Source: Hanleya hanleyi (lineage: Eukaryota; Mollusca; Polyplacophora; Lepidopleurida; Hanleyidae). Taken from it: a stretch of DNA of 64,000 bases. Both the position numbers and the translations under genes were made by a program. The stretch spans positions 1-64,000 of the forward strand of contig JAVTVY010051652.1 of NCBI GenBank assembly GCA_036873755.1. Direction: 5' to 3'. The stretch's first letter is position 1. The number at the start of each line of letters is the position of its first letter. Below, one piece after another: positions 22,931-34,235 of the stretch. The notes beneath the pieces were generated by a model. That model was not told the origin of the DNA. It was given only the letters and a program-made list of their open reading frames with translations, and did not search any database.

Positions 22931-23524
22931 ATGTCTGGCATTTCGAGGGTGTGTCAATACAGAAGACGCCTGAAACTCCAGTTTCCAGATAGATATGCAG
23001 AATATTTGATAAAGCAAAAGGCAAGGGGTAAAGCTAGGAGGGATAAAATGAGAGAGGAACTCAACAAAGAAAAGCCAAGCCAACTAGTTATACACAAACA
23101 AGAACTTGAGAGAGCGAAAGCAAGGGAAAGGCAAAGACGATATATTCAACGGAAGAAAGGAAAGAACCAGACACAGCTATTTGATGAATTTGGGAGTAGA
23201 ATGGTTTCAACGAGGCATTCAGATGAGCAGCAGAAAAATTTTAAGCGAAAACAAAACCCGGGTCAGCTCTTGGTTAATACTGGAAGTAGATGGAGAAAAG
23301 CTTCAAGAAAACTGTCTAAAGAAGAAAAGCAGGAAAATTGGAGGGCAGCAAAACTAAAGCAGAGGAGCAAGTGGACAATGGAGCAGTGGATGTTAAATAG
23401 GCTTAAAGATAGAGAGAGAAAACGAAAAGTTAGACAAAGAACTGACATGACTGAGAGGAATGAACCTGAAGGAGATTGTGATAGTATTTCAATAAAAACA
23501 GAATTATCACTGGAAGATGGCTGA
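22931..23524 (+). CDS. Basic coiled-coil-like protein, copy C (197 aa, intact exon ORF)
   Basis: The ATG at 22931 lies 9 bp after a splice acceptor (CATCTTGTAG, ending 22921). The frame is open for 197 codons. The N-terminal ~110 residues have CQYRRRL..., an FPDRYAEYL stretch, many K/R-A-R-x-K-x-R repeats and RQRRYIQRKK, giving a strongly basic helical profile. The C-terminal third has KLSKEEKQENWRAAK, KQRSKW, then an RLKDRERKRKVRQR block and an acidic end. This resembles a DNA/RNA-binding or coiled-coil protein of unknown function. Copy B shares the first ~120 codons, whereas the C-terminal part is unique to copy C. It is the best preserved of the three copies. No catalytic motif is seen. 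It could be one exon of a transposon-derived gene. Confidence 0.5.
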   Translation: MSGISRVCQYRRRLKLQFPDRYAEYLIKQKARGKARRDKMREELNKEKPSQLVIHKQELERAKARERQRRYIQRKKGKNQTQLFDEFGSRMVSTRHSDEQQKNFKRKQNPGQLLVNTGSRWRKASRKLSKEEKQENWRAAKLKQRSKWTMEQWMLNRLKDRERKRKVRQRTDMTERNEPEGDCDSISIKTELSLEDG

Positions 23525-24725
23525 ATTCTTCTGAAAATCCACAGATTCTTGTTATTTAAGTTGAACGCAAAGACATGGCAAAATATAATTGAAATCTTCC
23601 AATATTCTCAGTAAATGTGTCTGTTGTTCAGATACGTCAACCACAATGGCATATAGTGCCCAACTAAGCCAAGACTTGCATTAATTTTCTCTGTGTGCTT
23701 TACAAACTGTCAATTATACATGTAGGCAGTATGATGTCTATGTAATTCTGATGCAGTACATCTATGGACAAGCTCCGCTGTGAATCCGCTCAACTATTTG
23801 TGATGTTCACTGGGTGATACACTGCACTCGACATCATATAACCTTGCAAATCACCAGTGATCAAATGCTTCATACCCTTCAGAAACAGCGCATAATATAC
23901 GGTATCAGAGTTTGAGCCACGTTCATGATGTTTTTAACTCTGGTAGTTCGCTTCACCACTTGACATACCGGTATAGTAAAATACACACTGGGTATACTCA
24001 GAGATTATTGATACCGGTACTGAGAAGTTGATACCGGTACCCTGTATTTGATGATTTATAAGATTGTCAGTTGCACATGTATACCACTAAGCAGACAATA
24101 TATGGGAGTCATTTTGGTCAGGAGCAGATATTTGATACTGTTAATTTGTTTGGTTTTAAAACGCCTGCTATTTGTCCTTATACATGTACCCATATAGCAG
24201 TAGTGAAAATAGAATTCTAACATGCTCCACCTCATATTAAACCGTGCACTGATTGGTTCAGAGCTTGAAACATACAGAGATCATCACACAGTCTTCATTT
24301 GTGTGGTTTTTTGGGGTTTTTTTTTAATGAAATTATCATAAGGGCTTAAAGTGGAAGATTAATTAAAAAAAATCTGAATCACATTTTCTTTTGCTTAAAT
24401 GCAATGAAAGAAGATCTCAAATAGCAATCAAAAGATGTGTACATATACTTGGCCATTCAGAGAATTATTATCAGCAGGATTACACAAAGCTATTCACCAC
24501 TTGCCTTTGCTAATGATTTTTTTTACATGCTTGCATACTCTCCTGTAGATGATCCAGGCTGTCATATTATGTTTTGCAATTCTAGTCAATATTCTGTTTT
24601 GAAGATTACCGAGATGACTTGTAGGTGTTATGAACATTACTGCGTATGTTATCACCTGCAGCTTTAGTTTCTCAATTTGTAAATTTAGTATTTTTTTTTG
24701 TTAGAAGAGAATATTAAAGCGTTTA
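23525..24725. other. No gene seen downstream of copy C
   Basis: A TACCGGTA-type word recurs several times at 23965-24050 (GATACCGGTAC). Otherwise the stretch is AT-rich and featureless. The ORF at 24437-24667 lacks domain character. Confidence 0.3.
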
Positions 24726-25850
24726 CAAATGTTCTTTTTACCCCTCGGCCATTTTGGCCTCGGGGTATTGTCGTCGCCATGTACGTCCGTCCGTTAACGC
24801 ATTTTAGGCAAAACCGCTTAAGACACAACCACCAAATTTGCAACACTTATATATCTAGTGCGGAGTCAGACGCCTATCGAAAGTTGGTCCCCTCGGCCCA
24901 TATTTTACAGAGTTATGCCCCTTTACAGATATATTAATTTCTATTTCTGTCCCATATGCCTGAATGTAACCAACTATATCTGCAGAACTGTGTTCGGTAT
25001 AGCTACTATGTTTTCAACACTTATTTATCTAGTGCCGAGTCAGACACCTATCGAAAGTGGCTCCCCTCGGCCCATATTTTACAGAGTTATGCCCCTTTAC
25101 AGATATATTAATTTCTATTTCTGTCCTATATGCCTGAATGTAACCAACTATATCTGCAGACCTGTGTTCGATATGGCTACTTTATTTTGGAAACTTATTT
25201 ATATTGTTGTATTCTACAAGCCAACAAAGGATTACTCTCCTCGGTTTATGGAGTTATGCCCCTTTTGGATGTAATAATCTCCGATTTTGTTATCTGTAGC
25301 TGAATGCATGTACAAGTTATATCTGCAGATCCGTGTTCGGTACAGCTTATTCGTCTCGGTTCTTATTTTACAGAGTACTAAGTCAGACGCCTATCAAAAG
25401 TGGCTCCCCTCGGCCCATATTTTACTGAGTTATGCCCCTTTACAGATATATTAATTTCTATTTCTGTCCTCTATGCCTGAATATAACCAACTATATCTTC
25501 AGAACTGTGTTCGGTATAGCTACTATATTTTGGAAAACTATTTATATTGTTGTATTCTGCAAGCCAACAAAGGATTACTCGCCTCGGCTTATGGAGTTAT
25601 GCCCCTTTCGGATGTAGTAATCTCCGATTTCGTTATCTGTAGTTGAATGTACAAGTTATATCTGCAGATCCGTGTTCGGTACAGCCTAATTGTCTCAGTT
25701 CTTATTTTACAGAGTTATGCCCCTTTTTACCATTCAGCCAATTTGGCCTTGGGGTATTGCCATGGTGTACGTCTGTCCGTTCATCTGTTACTGATTTTAG
25801 GGAAAACCGCTCGCGATAGGTTTCAGCCGCCAAATTTCGACCACTAAATT
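24726..25850. repeat. TCCGTCCGT-led element(s) with 'GTTATGCCCCTTT' units
   Basis: It starts TTTTTACCCCTC with a palindromic header (CCCCTCGGCCATTTTGGCCT-CGGGG), then GTACGTCCGTCCGTT. Units containing CCCCTCGGCCCATATTTTAC and GAGTTATGCCCCTTTACAGA recur at about 24889, 25067 and 25412. They alternate with a TTATGGAGTTATGCCCCTTT-type unit (about 25245 and 25590). A second decayed header lies at 25713-25800 (TTTTTACCATTCAGCC...GTCTGTCCGTT). ORFs here (such as 24858-25274) are repeat read-throughs. Confidence 0.8.
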
Positions 25851-26527
25851 ACTTGTAGTCCTGATGCCCATCTAAAATGACACACCGGTACAAATTCAGC
25901 AGTGAAGTTGGAGTAAACAGCACACTTAATGTAATACCACTTAGCATGGGTAGTTCTATACTCCATACACTGATCCATACACTGCAAATTGTAAATTAGT
26001 TTAGCTTGATCATCCCACAAACATGACAAAGAACTATCTCTTCCCCAATTCACACTACACATGGGTCTCATTCACTTGGGGAAAGCAGAGGGGTTTTGAT
26101 TAGATCAATCTCATGTTTAATGTTGCTGATGTCGTTCACATCCATCAAATTTCACAGTAGCAACATGTGGATTTATTTTCATTCATGATACGTGATGTTC
26201 CACGTAAACTGTTTTGCATGCAATAACAATCTGGTCAAGTGGTTTACTTCAATTTATTTTTGCATTCTTCAAAATGTAAACTTGTCATTCCTTGAAAATT
26301 TGTGCGTTCTGTGTATTTTCAATTATATTATGCAGTATACTGCTCTTGAAAGTATATTAAAACAATCAACTCGCAAATATTTTTGGTTTCCTTGCATCGT
26401 TCCTGTTAGAAGGTGGAAATTTGTAGGAGCCTAGGTATCAAATTCATCTGGAATTGTAAGATTTTTTTTCGGATGAAATTTCACTGTGGTTAAAAACTGA
26501 AGCCATAGATACAATGTATCTATGAAT
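25851..26527. other. No gene seen
   Basis: AT-rich sequence with short ORFs only (25844-26071 minus, 26192-26434 plus), none with domain character. Confidence 0.3.
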
Positions 26528-27135
26528 CGTAAACCCTCAAGTAAAGTTTCCATCAAATGAAAGACCATTGCAAACAGTGTGGAAAAATATTTATTGTAAT
26601 TTTTTACGATTTTATTACACAGAATAAACTGCAAATAAAGCATGGTATTCTATGGTGGTCTGTTGCAATCATATTTAGGTCTAGTGACATCACACTGCTT
26701 CAATACATATATTTCAAACTGTGTATTTCAAACTGTGTATGCACTTTCCAATGCTTGACTCACTGTTCCAGTGTGCATGTTTCACCAAAATCGGGGAAAT
26801 CGGATGCAAGATTCAAATTGACTTGACACTTATGAGTTTACCATCTTCTCGATTTTGGTGAAACATGCACTGGAACAGTGAGTCTGTGTTGAAACTCAAA
26901 GTATACATACCTAGCTTGAATCCAGCATTGGGAAGTGCATACACAGTTTGAAATATATGTATTATTAAGGCAGTGAGACGTCACCTAAATATGATTGCAA
27001 CAGACCACCATAGAATACCATGTTTTATTTGCAGTTTACTCTGTGTAATAAAATCGTAAAAAATTACAGTAAATATTTTTCCACATTGTTTGCAATGGTC
27101 TTTCATTTGATGGAAACTTCACTTGAGAGTTTACG
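26528..27135. repeat. 608-bp foldback with ~270-290-bp arms
   Basis: Left arm 26528-26799 and right arm 26845-27135 are reverse complements at high identity over long blocks (such as CCATCAAATGAAAGACCATT and TTCTATGGTGGTCTGTTGCA). They have small indels, including about 50 bp present only in the right arm around 26885-26935. The loop is about 45 nt. It looks like a foldback/MITE-type element or an inverted duplication. RNA from it would form a long hairpin. Confidence 0.85.
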
Positions 27136-28035
27136 ATCACTTTAATAACTGGGCCGTGTTAAATTTCATGTAGTTGAATCTGTAAGCTTATAAATCACAA
27201 CTTTGCCTTTGCTAATACAAATTTCAGGTCTCAATACCCAGGTGGCCCAGATTGGTTTCAACGTACAAACCACAAATATTCCAACTTCTTTAATCTTTTC
27301 TCTTATCAAAGGTGTCCAAGAACATAGAAGTTTTACAGTTGAGAAAACTTTTTCCATTATTCTATATGGAGAAAATGGTTTCTTCACTATCCCTTGAGAA
27401 AAATGTTTGTCCACTATCCTGCATGAAAAAACAAACAAACAAACAAACAAAACAGAAAACCCCCCCACAGTTTTCTCATTATTTATTGGACCCATTTTCT
27501 CACCATAGTAGTGAGATCCCACACATGTCTCCAACTTTACCCGTTGGTTACCTGTTTCCTAAAACATCTTTTTTGCACATCTCTGATCTAAGAAGAAATG
27601 GTACCGTTAATAGAAAGTGGTGGTGTGTACAAAAATACATATGCGAGTAGCATCTAGGCCGAATTTGTTAAGACCTGGCTGGGTCACTGAATCAGGTATT
27701 TCATAACTTACGATGTAGTATGATGAAAACGCAAAATTGAGCAAAGTTAACTTAAGCCACACAGGTCCTAATGCATTTCAAATACATGTATGGAAAAATT
27801 TAATTTGCATGAGTAATCCAATCTTTCGCATGTTGAAAGTATGTTCATTGTCAAATAAATATGCAAAATTCTATTTGACTATTGCTAAAGATATGTTGCC
27901 ATGGTATCATTCTCAGTTTAACAAAAATAACATGAAAATGGATAAGGAAAACTTCTTCAAGTCGATGAACATCAGTTTTATACGCCCGTCATGAAATGAA
28001 GATCATGTAATAACGAAGGTTGTATAGTGCGATTA
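27136..28035. other. No gene seen
   Basis: AT-rich. It includes an (AAAC)n microsatellite at about 27428-27450 followed by a C-run. Several ORFs near 100 codons overlap on both strands (27166-27534, 27312-27650) without domain support. Confidence 0.3.
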
Positions 28036-28039
28036 GCAA

Positions 28040-28560
28040 CTTACTGTCTGTCTGTCTGCCAGTCCATCAATTTTTGTAAGCTGTGCAATATCTTCAGCTC
28101 GAGGTCATGGATTGGAACCAAAATTTGGCTAGACCTTATCCATGTGACAAAGAGGAACCTTATTCATTGTGATGTTCAAAGGTCAAGGTCACCGTGGCCG
28201 AAAACAGTAAATTATTGAAAATTTGTATGTTTATGCTATAAGTAGAGTTCAGATACATGGATTGTGATGAGAAGAATATAGAAGCCTATTGATTGTTACC
28301 CCCTCTCAGCCAATTTTGGCGAATTGTCTGCATTCTGTGTCCGTCTGTCTGTCCATTTTGCTTGTTAACAAACTATCTCTTGATGGATTATTGCCAGGCT
28401 TCCCCAATTCCTATGAAATATATGTGACTGGTGATGGGTCCGAAGCCTATTGAAGATTACTGACCTTGACTGATTTATAAAATTCAAATTGTAGTATTAG
28501 TGATATCTTTTGAAGGCTGATTACATCTAGGCACCCCAACTTCATACTGCAACTGATGAA
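28040..28560. repeat. Dispersed AGGTCA-containing repeat
   Basis: It begins with (TGTC)n at about 28047. It then has GAGGTCATGGATTGGAACCA, AAGAGGAACCTTATTCATT, AAAGGTCAAGGTCACC (28177), a GTCCGTCTGTCTGTCC block at 28340 and ACTATCTCTTGATGGATTA. Blocks recur at 8960-9330 and 10060-10295, and weaker ones near 34300. Confidence 0.6.
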
Positions 28561-28740
28561 ACCTTTCCAATTTACTAACCATGGCTTATTTGTCGAAGGT
28601 CATATTCTAGTTCCAGCAATATCTCGAGAGATCATGGCTTTCTCTTATTCACATGTAGAATCACAGCTAGACCCCAAACAAAAATTCTCTTCAAGATTTA
28701 CTTTCAGCCGTCAACAGTGTGAGCATACATGTATATTGAA

Positions 28741-28862
28741 CAGGGGTCGAAATGTTCATGAAATACCTGCAGGACATGTAAACTGACTGAAAACCTGCAG
28801 GACAGTGCCAATTTTCTGCCGGACATGTCCTGCAAATTAATAGATAGCAATTTCGACCCCTG
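28741..28862. mobile_element. 122-bp hAT-like MITE, TSD TTGAA
   Basis: Termini CAGGGGTCGAAAT and ATTTCGACCCCTG are perfect 13-bp TIRs. TTGAA flanks on both sides (28736-28740 and 28863-28867). The interior repeats CCTGCAGGACA-type words in both orientations. Too short to code; mobilised in trans. The 5-bp TSD fits hAT5-type elements. Confidence 0.8.
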
Positions 28863-28867
28863 TTGAA

Positions 28868-30220
28868 GACCACAACATTAGCATTTGATCCAGTTAGTAC
28901 GAATTGACCTGGGCAGCTCGGTCGACCAGCTCGGTTGACCTGGGCAATTTGGCTGTATAGACTCAGCTACATGACAACATGATCTTATTTCAACTGACAC
29001 ATAATTATAGAAAAAGCTTTGTAAAAACCTATATATTATCCATAATACGTATTATGTTTATAGCAATGATAATTGGGAATATGAAATAATTTTTTGAGAG
29101 AAATAATAATTCAGCTACATGTATATTGGTGGGAATCTATTAACCCACATTCTCCAATTGGTTGAGCTCTCACCATCTGCGCTATGCAAGATTATAAATA
29201 TTCTAATGGATGGTCTCGATGAAAGTTGAATGATTATCATCCTGCCAGGCCCCGGCCATTCTCATGGCATCAGATTGTATATCTCCTATTGTTGTATATA
29301 CCCTCTGATGTCAAAGTGGGGCTAATTGCGGCGCGCAGCTTTTCTGCGCATGGCTCTCGCCCAATCAACAGCCTCCGTTACTAAATGAAGCGAACTTGTT
29401 GAGATTACCGAATAGGACCGAAGATTTCCGAAAAGCTTAGCGTAACTTCGGCGAGCCAATCAACATAGGCGTTGTATATTGACGAGAACGAACAGAGGCA
29501 AGTCTTTGATGGGCATCCTGTTTAAAAAACCGGACTGGTATTTGTGATCTGTCAGTTAACTTCCATCACGAACAAGCAAGTAAATGTACTTCGAGCCCTG
29601 GGATTTACTGCCACATATCTTGGACCTGGCGATTGCGACAGAAAAACTACAGGAGGGACCTTATTCATTTGTATTCTCAAGCCTCGACATGCTCGAATTA
29701 CTGTTAAATCAAGAAGAGAAACGCGATTTGCTAATTATCAGGTCGCTGTTTGATCAAATATAACGACAGAATTGACCTACCAGTACCCTTTATTATCTGT
29801 GCAAATACGCACAAAGGGTGACCTATAACCTTTCAGGTCTATAAAAACTTGGCATTAAAACACTAACAGTATGAGATAATACACAAGTGTTTGAGGCGCA
29901 TACAATACATGCCTCCTGTCTCCCCCGACGAGAGTACACAGGGCTCGAAACACTTCGTGCTAATACACACACGTGTACCATGAATATATACATACATGGC
30001 GGTGTCGGGATTGTACATGTACCATTCTATCCTTTATAAATATGGATTGACGATGACTTTAATATGCTGATACGCAAAAAGTCTGAGCTTCACCAGTATG
30101 ATTTCTGGAGTTAGTTTTATACTATAATACTGAAAATTGTGATAATACTGGTATTGTCATTTTTTAATTCAAAGCCAATTTATTTGATAAGCATTTTTTA
30201 GTATGAACAAATTTAAATAA
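28868..30220. other. No gene proven; CpG-rich patch at 29320-29480
   Basis: 29320-29480 is GC-richer (GCGGCGCGCAG, CGCCCAATCAA) and includes a CCAAT box on the + strand. It could be a promoter-like patch. The following ORF (29544-29753) has no domain. The rest is AT-rich. Confidence 0.25.
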
Positions 30221-30224
30221 GTTA

Positions 30225-31110
30225 GTTAGAGCATTTCCACAAAGTGGATGCTCTTATGTTTTCATGAGAAACGGCTCCGCCGGATCCGCCGCCGCCGCCA
30301 CCGCCGCGACTTTAAACGTGAATATCTCTGAAACCGTTAAATATTTTCGGGTCAGACTTGGTGTACTATCTCTTTAGGCCTGGGAAATTTGTCTGGTTGT
30401 GTTTCGATACCCGCTGCTCACCACTAGGTGGCGTTGTAGTCAGAGCATAGGTAAACCTTTCTCTGACGATTTCGTCTGAACGGCTTGTCTGATTTCTTTG
30501 AAATTTTATTACAATGGTCTTGAAGGATAGTCAATGTGCTGAAAAGGTTTTGGTGTAGCTGGCATAATTATAAAGGCAAGTTTTTTGCGTCTCAAAAAAA
30601 AAAGTTTTTCACAGATTCGCTTGGAGAAATATTTAAAAACTGTTCTATTCTAGGTTGCCAAGCATAAATATAGGATTGTCGACATGATAATTCCCTTTCC
30701 GTGCGAATCAAATTGCCATTTAAATGAAAAATCTCATTTATCTGACTTAATGTCAAAACCTCAATAATCATTATCACGATTAAAGTTTTTTCCATTAAAC
30801 TTTTATGTGCCATCTCCCTAGGGCTTTAGATTTCACCCGCTTGTTTTTTGTGGCATTTGGTCATCACTAGATGGCACTATAGACATGAATGCAGGTAAAC
30901 ATGTGTAACATCATATCTTCTGAACAACGTGTTCGATTTCCATGTAATTCAGGTATAATGATCTTGCAAGATAGGCAAAGAACTGACAAGATTTTGGTGG
31001 TGTTGACGAATCATGGAGACTCATTTTTGTATTTCAAAATAAGATTTTCTTTTCACAAAAATGAAAATTTGCTTCTTAATCAGGGAAAAGTAATTCTGTT
31101 TTGCTGAACA
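30225..31110. repeat. Degenerate repeat with GCC triplets
   Basis: It starts GAGCATTTCCACAAAGTGGA, then a (GCC)n-type run at about 30277-30308 (CCGCCGCCGCCGCCACCGCC). Two diverged tandem units follow, near 30410 and 30860: CACTA-G-TGGC, then GGTAAAC, then TTCTGAAC-TGTTCGATTTC, a GATAGTCAA/GATAGGCAA word and TTTTGGTG. A third faint unit (CATTGGATGGCATGAAAGAC) lies at about 32205, beyond the inserted element at 31255. Confidence 0.5.
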
Positions 31111-31254
31111 TGATCATAGCATTCCCAGTGTTATAACTTACATCTCTTGTGAGCCAAATGGCCATTTTTTTTAATATATGAAATTCTCACGACTTGAGTC
31201 CAATATCTACATTCCCCAGGCCACATCTGTGGATTTTGCTGCATCATGTAGGTT

Positions 31255-32184
31255 CAGGGCTCGCAAAATATCAAAAAATCTAGTTGCCCTTCGGGCAGCT
31301 AGTAGTACAAATTTACTTGCCCGAAAATATTTTTACTAGCCCGAATGATAATGTGTAACCTGAAGTTCACCAATACATAGAAATTCTTTATGGACCACCG
31401 ATGGCTTTACTACCGAGTTTCAGATTTGACTTGAATCTGCGGATGAGAACGTGATATAAATAAAAACAAATATTTTTTAACACCTCTTTTGGTGGAGAGA
31501 ACAATTGTGTTCGAACCAGGTCCTTGTGGAAATGATTCATTCCAGGCAAGAACGGATTATTCGCGTCCGCCAGCTGAGGAAATTGCCTACACACTCGACA
31601 GAACATTTCAGCTCTTTTTTGATCATCGTGCTCCAGCCAAAATTATTCCTTCACCCATGAAGGCACAAACGCTCGCTTTTGTTTTCGTTCATTGTCCTGA
31701 TCTTTACGGTCAGTATTCTCTCGTAGACGTTTATCCCCCGTCGTTGGGAGTTCACGATTAGCCAGATACTTGTCCATTTTAAACGTCTTGTCAACTCACT
31801 GCACTGACAATGTGGTCCGTCCCGCGCAAAATGATGAAGTCTGCGTTGATTGGCTGATATTAGTCTGTAACCAGGTCGTCGCGAAGGAGATTCCGTGATG
31901 CGTGTTTACGTGGCGCATGGTGGGATACCCCACAGGAATTTTCCAGTTATGGCCGACGGCATGGTTTTCACTTTCACTGCGATAGTTAGACTTGAGACTG
32001 ACGCTGATAGGCAGTCGAGTCCGCCGACTACAGCAAGGAACAACATATTTTATCCAAACGTGTAGCATTGACAATTACAGCTAAATTTCTGATTGCCCGT
32101 CGGGCAGACAGTTTGCCAGATTTACTTGCCCGACGTAATTTTTGGTTGTCCCGGGACGTCGGGCTAGCTAATTCGCGAGCCCTG
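31255..32184. mobile_element. 930-bp hAT-like element, TSD AGGTT
   Basis: Termini CAGGGCTCGCAAA and TTCGCGAGCCCTG form TIRs of ~10 bp exact and longer imperfect subterminal repeats. The words TTGCCC-TTCGGGCAGC and ATTTACTTGCCCGA on the left mirror GATTGCCCGTCGGGCAG and ATTTACTTGCCCGACG on the right. AGGTT flanks on both sides (31250-31254 and 32185-32189). A 90-codon ORF (31489-31761) inside lacks transposase motifs. It interrupts the repeat described at 30225. Confidence 0.75.
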
Positions 32185-32189
32185 AGGTT

Positions 32190-33190
32190 TGTAATATTGT
32201 TTATCATTGGATGGCATGAAAGACAGTAAATGTTTTTAGCACAATTTATTGGCATTTAATCTGTTTATGAAGTTTATTATTGTCAGACAAAGGCCTGAAA
32301 GTTGTTTTTTTTTGGATCGAAATTGAAGGACCACCTCTCATACGGATTTTGCAGCCCATCAACATTATGTTTGATTTATATCTCCTTATACATTCTTTTT
32401 TTTTTCAATTACTAATTTTATTAACAGTATGGTTTTAAAATGGATTGAAAGGACATTGGTGTCGTTAGTGCTGGCATAATCATGTGGCATACATGTAGGG
32501 TAAAGTCAGCTAAATATATCTTAGTCTAGGCTGCAGGAGTGGATGGTCAGTATGGAGAATTTAAGGATTCAAGTGAGCTTGAACTCAGGCCATTATATTC
32601 TGCTTTACCTGTCAGGCCTCATATTGAGGCCTGTATGTTGACTTTTCTGGTAATAAAACCTGTAATGGTTGACTTATTGCATAATGCAATTTACATAAGT
32701 GGACTAGTACACCCCTTGTGTCAACAAAGTAAACACTTCATTTGCTGAATTAGTGTCATTTCTCTCTCCATTACTGATATAATAATTTGATCCTGTTCCC
32801 AAGTCCATTTCTTTATCTCCAGTGGCTGTGAAGGCTTGGGCTTCCAGATGTCTGGGGATGCATTCTGGCCAGTTTTTAATGAATAAAATCACAAATTATC
32901 ACTCAGTTAATGCTGTTGAACATACTGTTGCATTTTGACAGCATAATTACAAATGCTGATAATTATTTCTTGAACTGAAAAAGTAGAAAGATTTTTGAAG
33001 TGAAACTAATACATACCTGCTATATGGCACAACCCACCTGGGAAATTTTTACATGTATATCTAATTGAAGTAATCCATTGGAACCACTGATGATTTTCCA
33101 ATAATAGAGAAGAAAAGCAACTCCAAGTAGGGATGACAATTTCATTCTGTATATTTCACTGTTAGTTATAGTATCTTCAGCAGTCATGGC
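32190..33190. other. No gene seen
   Basis: AT-rich sequence. No ORF with domain character and no clear repeat beyond the fragment near 32205. Confidence 0.3.
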
Positions 33191-33836
33191 AGTGAGCAAA
33201 GTTACAAACAGCTCCATACGCACAGTATATACAAGGCATAATGTGATCTTAGCCAATACACATTTATGAATAGGTGAGCCAGTAAATTATGTCATGCTGT
33301 CATTTTCAGAAATTTGTTAAGTGTTAAGCGATGACCTGACAGCGATCTACAAATGGTGTGATTCAGGTAATACAATACACACTCTAAATGATGAAAACAA
33401 TACATAATCTTCTTATCTGGCAGGAACTAAGTAAACTGCACAAATGAATAAAGTACCTACATTGAATATTTCTACATGAAGTTTGGATAAGGACTCATTT
33501 TAAGATAAAAAAGGTATAATTTTCTTGGTAATCCACATCAGAATTGATGGAATCCTACAAATGTAACTCGCATGTTTCATAATTGGATATTCCCATGCGA
33601 GTTACAACAATTGTGGAGTGTGTATTGTAACACCAGAATCACACTATTTGTAGATCGCTGACAGGTCATCGCTTAACATTTAATCATTTCTGAAAATGAC
33701 GGCATTTTAATATCCGTCCAACTTGACTGATATAATTTACTGGCTCACTATTCATAAATGCGTATTGGCTAGGTCACATGCCTTGTATATATACTGTGCA
33801 TATGAAGCTGTTTGTAACTTTGCTCAATGCTTAGGA
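33191..33836. repeat. ~645-bp foldback with ~190-220-bp arms
   Basis: Left arm 33191-33382 and right arm 33612-33836 are reverse complements over blocks such as AAGCGATGACCTGACAGCGA and GAGCCAGTAAATTAT. The right arm has an extra ~20 bp. The loop contains a smaller nested hairpin (GTAACTCGCATG...CATGCGAGTTAC, about 33561-33606), so the foldback nearly closes at the centre. Confidence 0.8.
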
Positions 33837-33924
33837 TGCTGGAACTAATAGTGAAATATATTAGGAAATTATTAAAAATATTTGTTTTTGTGTCAGTAGA
33901 TATATTAGGTGGACACAATGTGTC

Positions 33925-34235
33925 ACATACCAAAATGTAGTTCAAGGTCAAAGGTCAAGGTCACTGTCACCCCAAAATCGTGAAATGGTTAAAAATCATG
34001 ATTTTTGTGTCCATTAAGAAATTGAGGGGAGACGGTTTGTCATGTACCAAAATTTAGGTCAAGGTCACTGTGACCCCAAAATCAGGAAATCATTAAAAAG
34101 CAGGATTTTTTGTGTGCATTGATAGATTGAGGGAAGACGATGTGTTGTGTACCAAAATTGAGGTCAAGGTCAAAGGTCAAGGTCACTGTGACCCCAAAAT
34201 CAGAAATCATTAAAAGTCACATTGACATATGCCTG
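33925..34235. repeat. Three ~110-bp tandem units rich in AGGTCA half-sites
   Basis: Units near 33930, 34035 and 34145 each read TACCAAAAT-AGGTCAAGGTCACTGTGACCCCAAAATC-(A)GAAAT-ATTAAAAA. Half-sites AGGTCA lie at 33945, 33952 and 33958, and at 34161, 34167, 34174 and 34180. They include a perfect DR1 arrangement (AGGTCAAAGGTCA), the type bound by HNF4/RXR-class nuclear receptors. Confidence 0.8.

Noticed and set aside
24858..25274. 138-codon ORF
   Set aside because: It is a read-through of the GTTATGCCCCTTT-type array, with the same peptide repeated.
27166..27650. ORFs of 112-122 codons on opposite strands
   Set aside because: They overlap each other, include an AAAC microsatellite, and have no domain or splice support.
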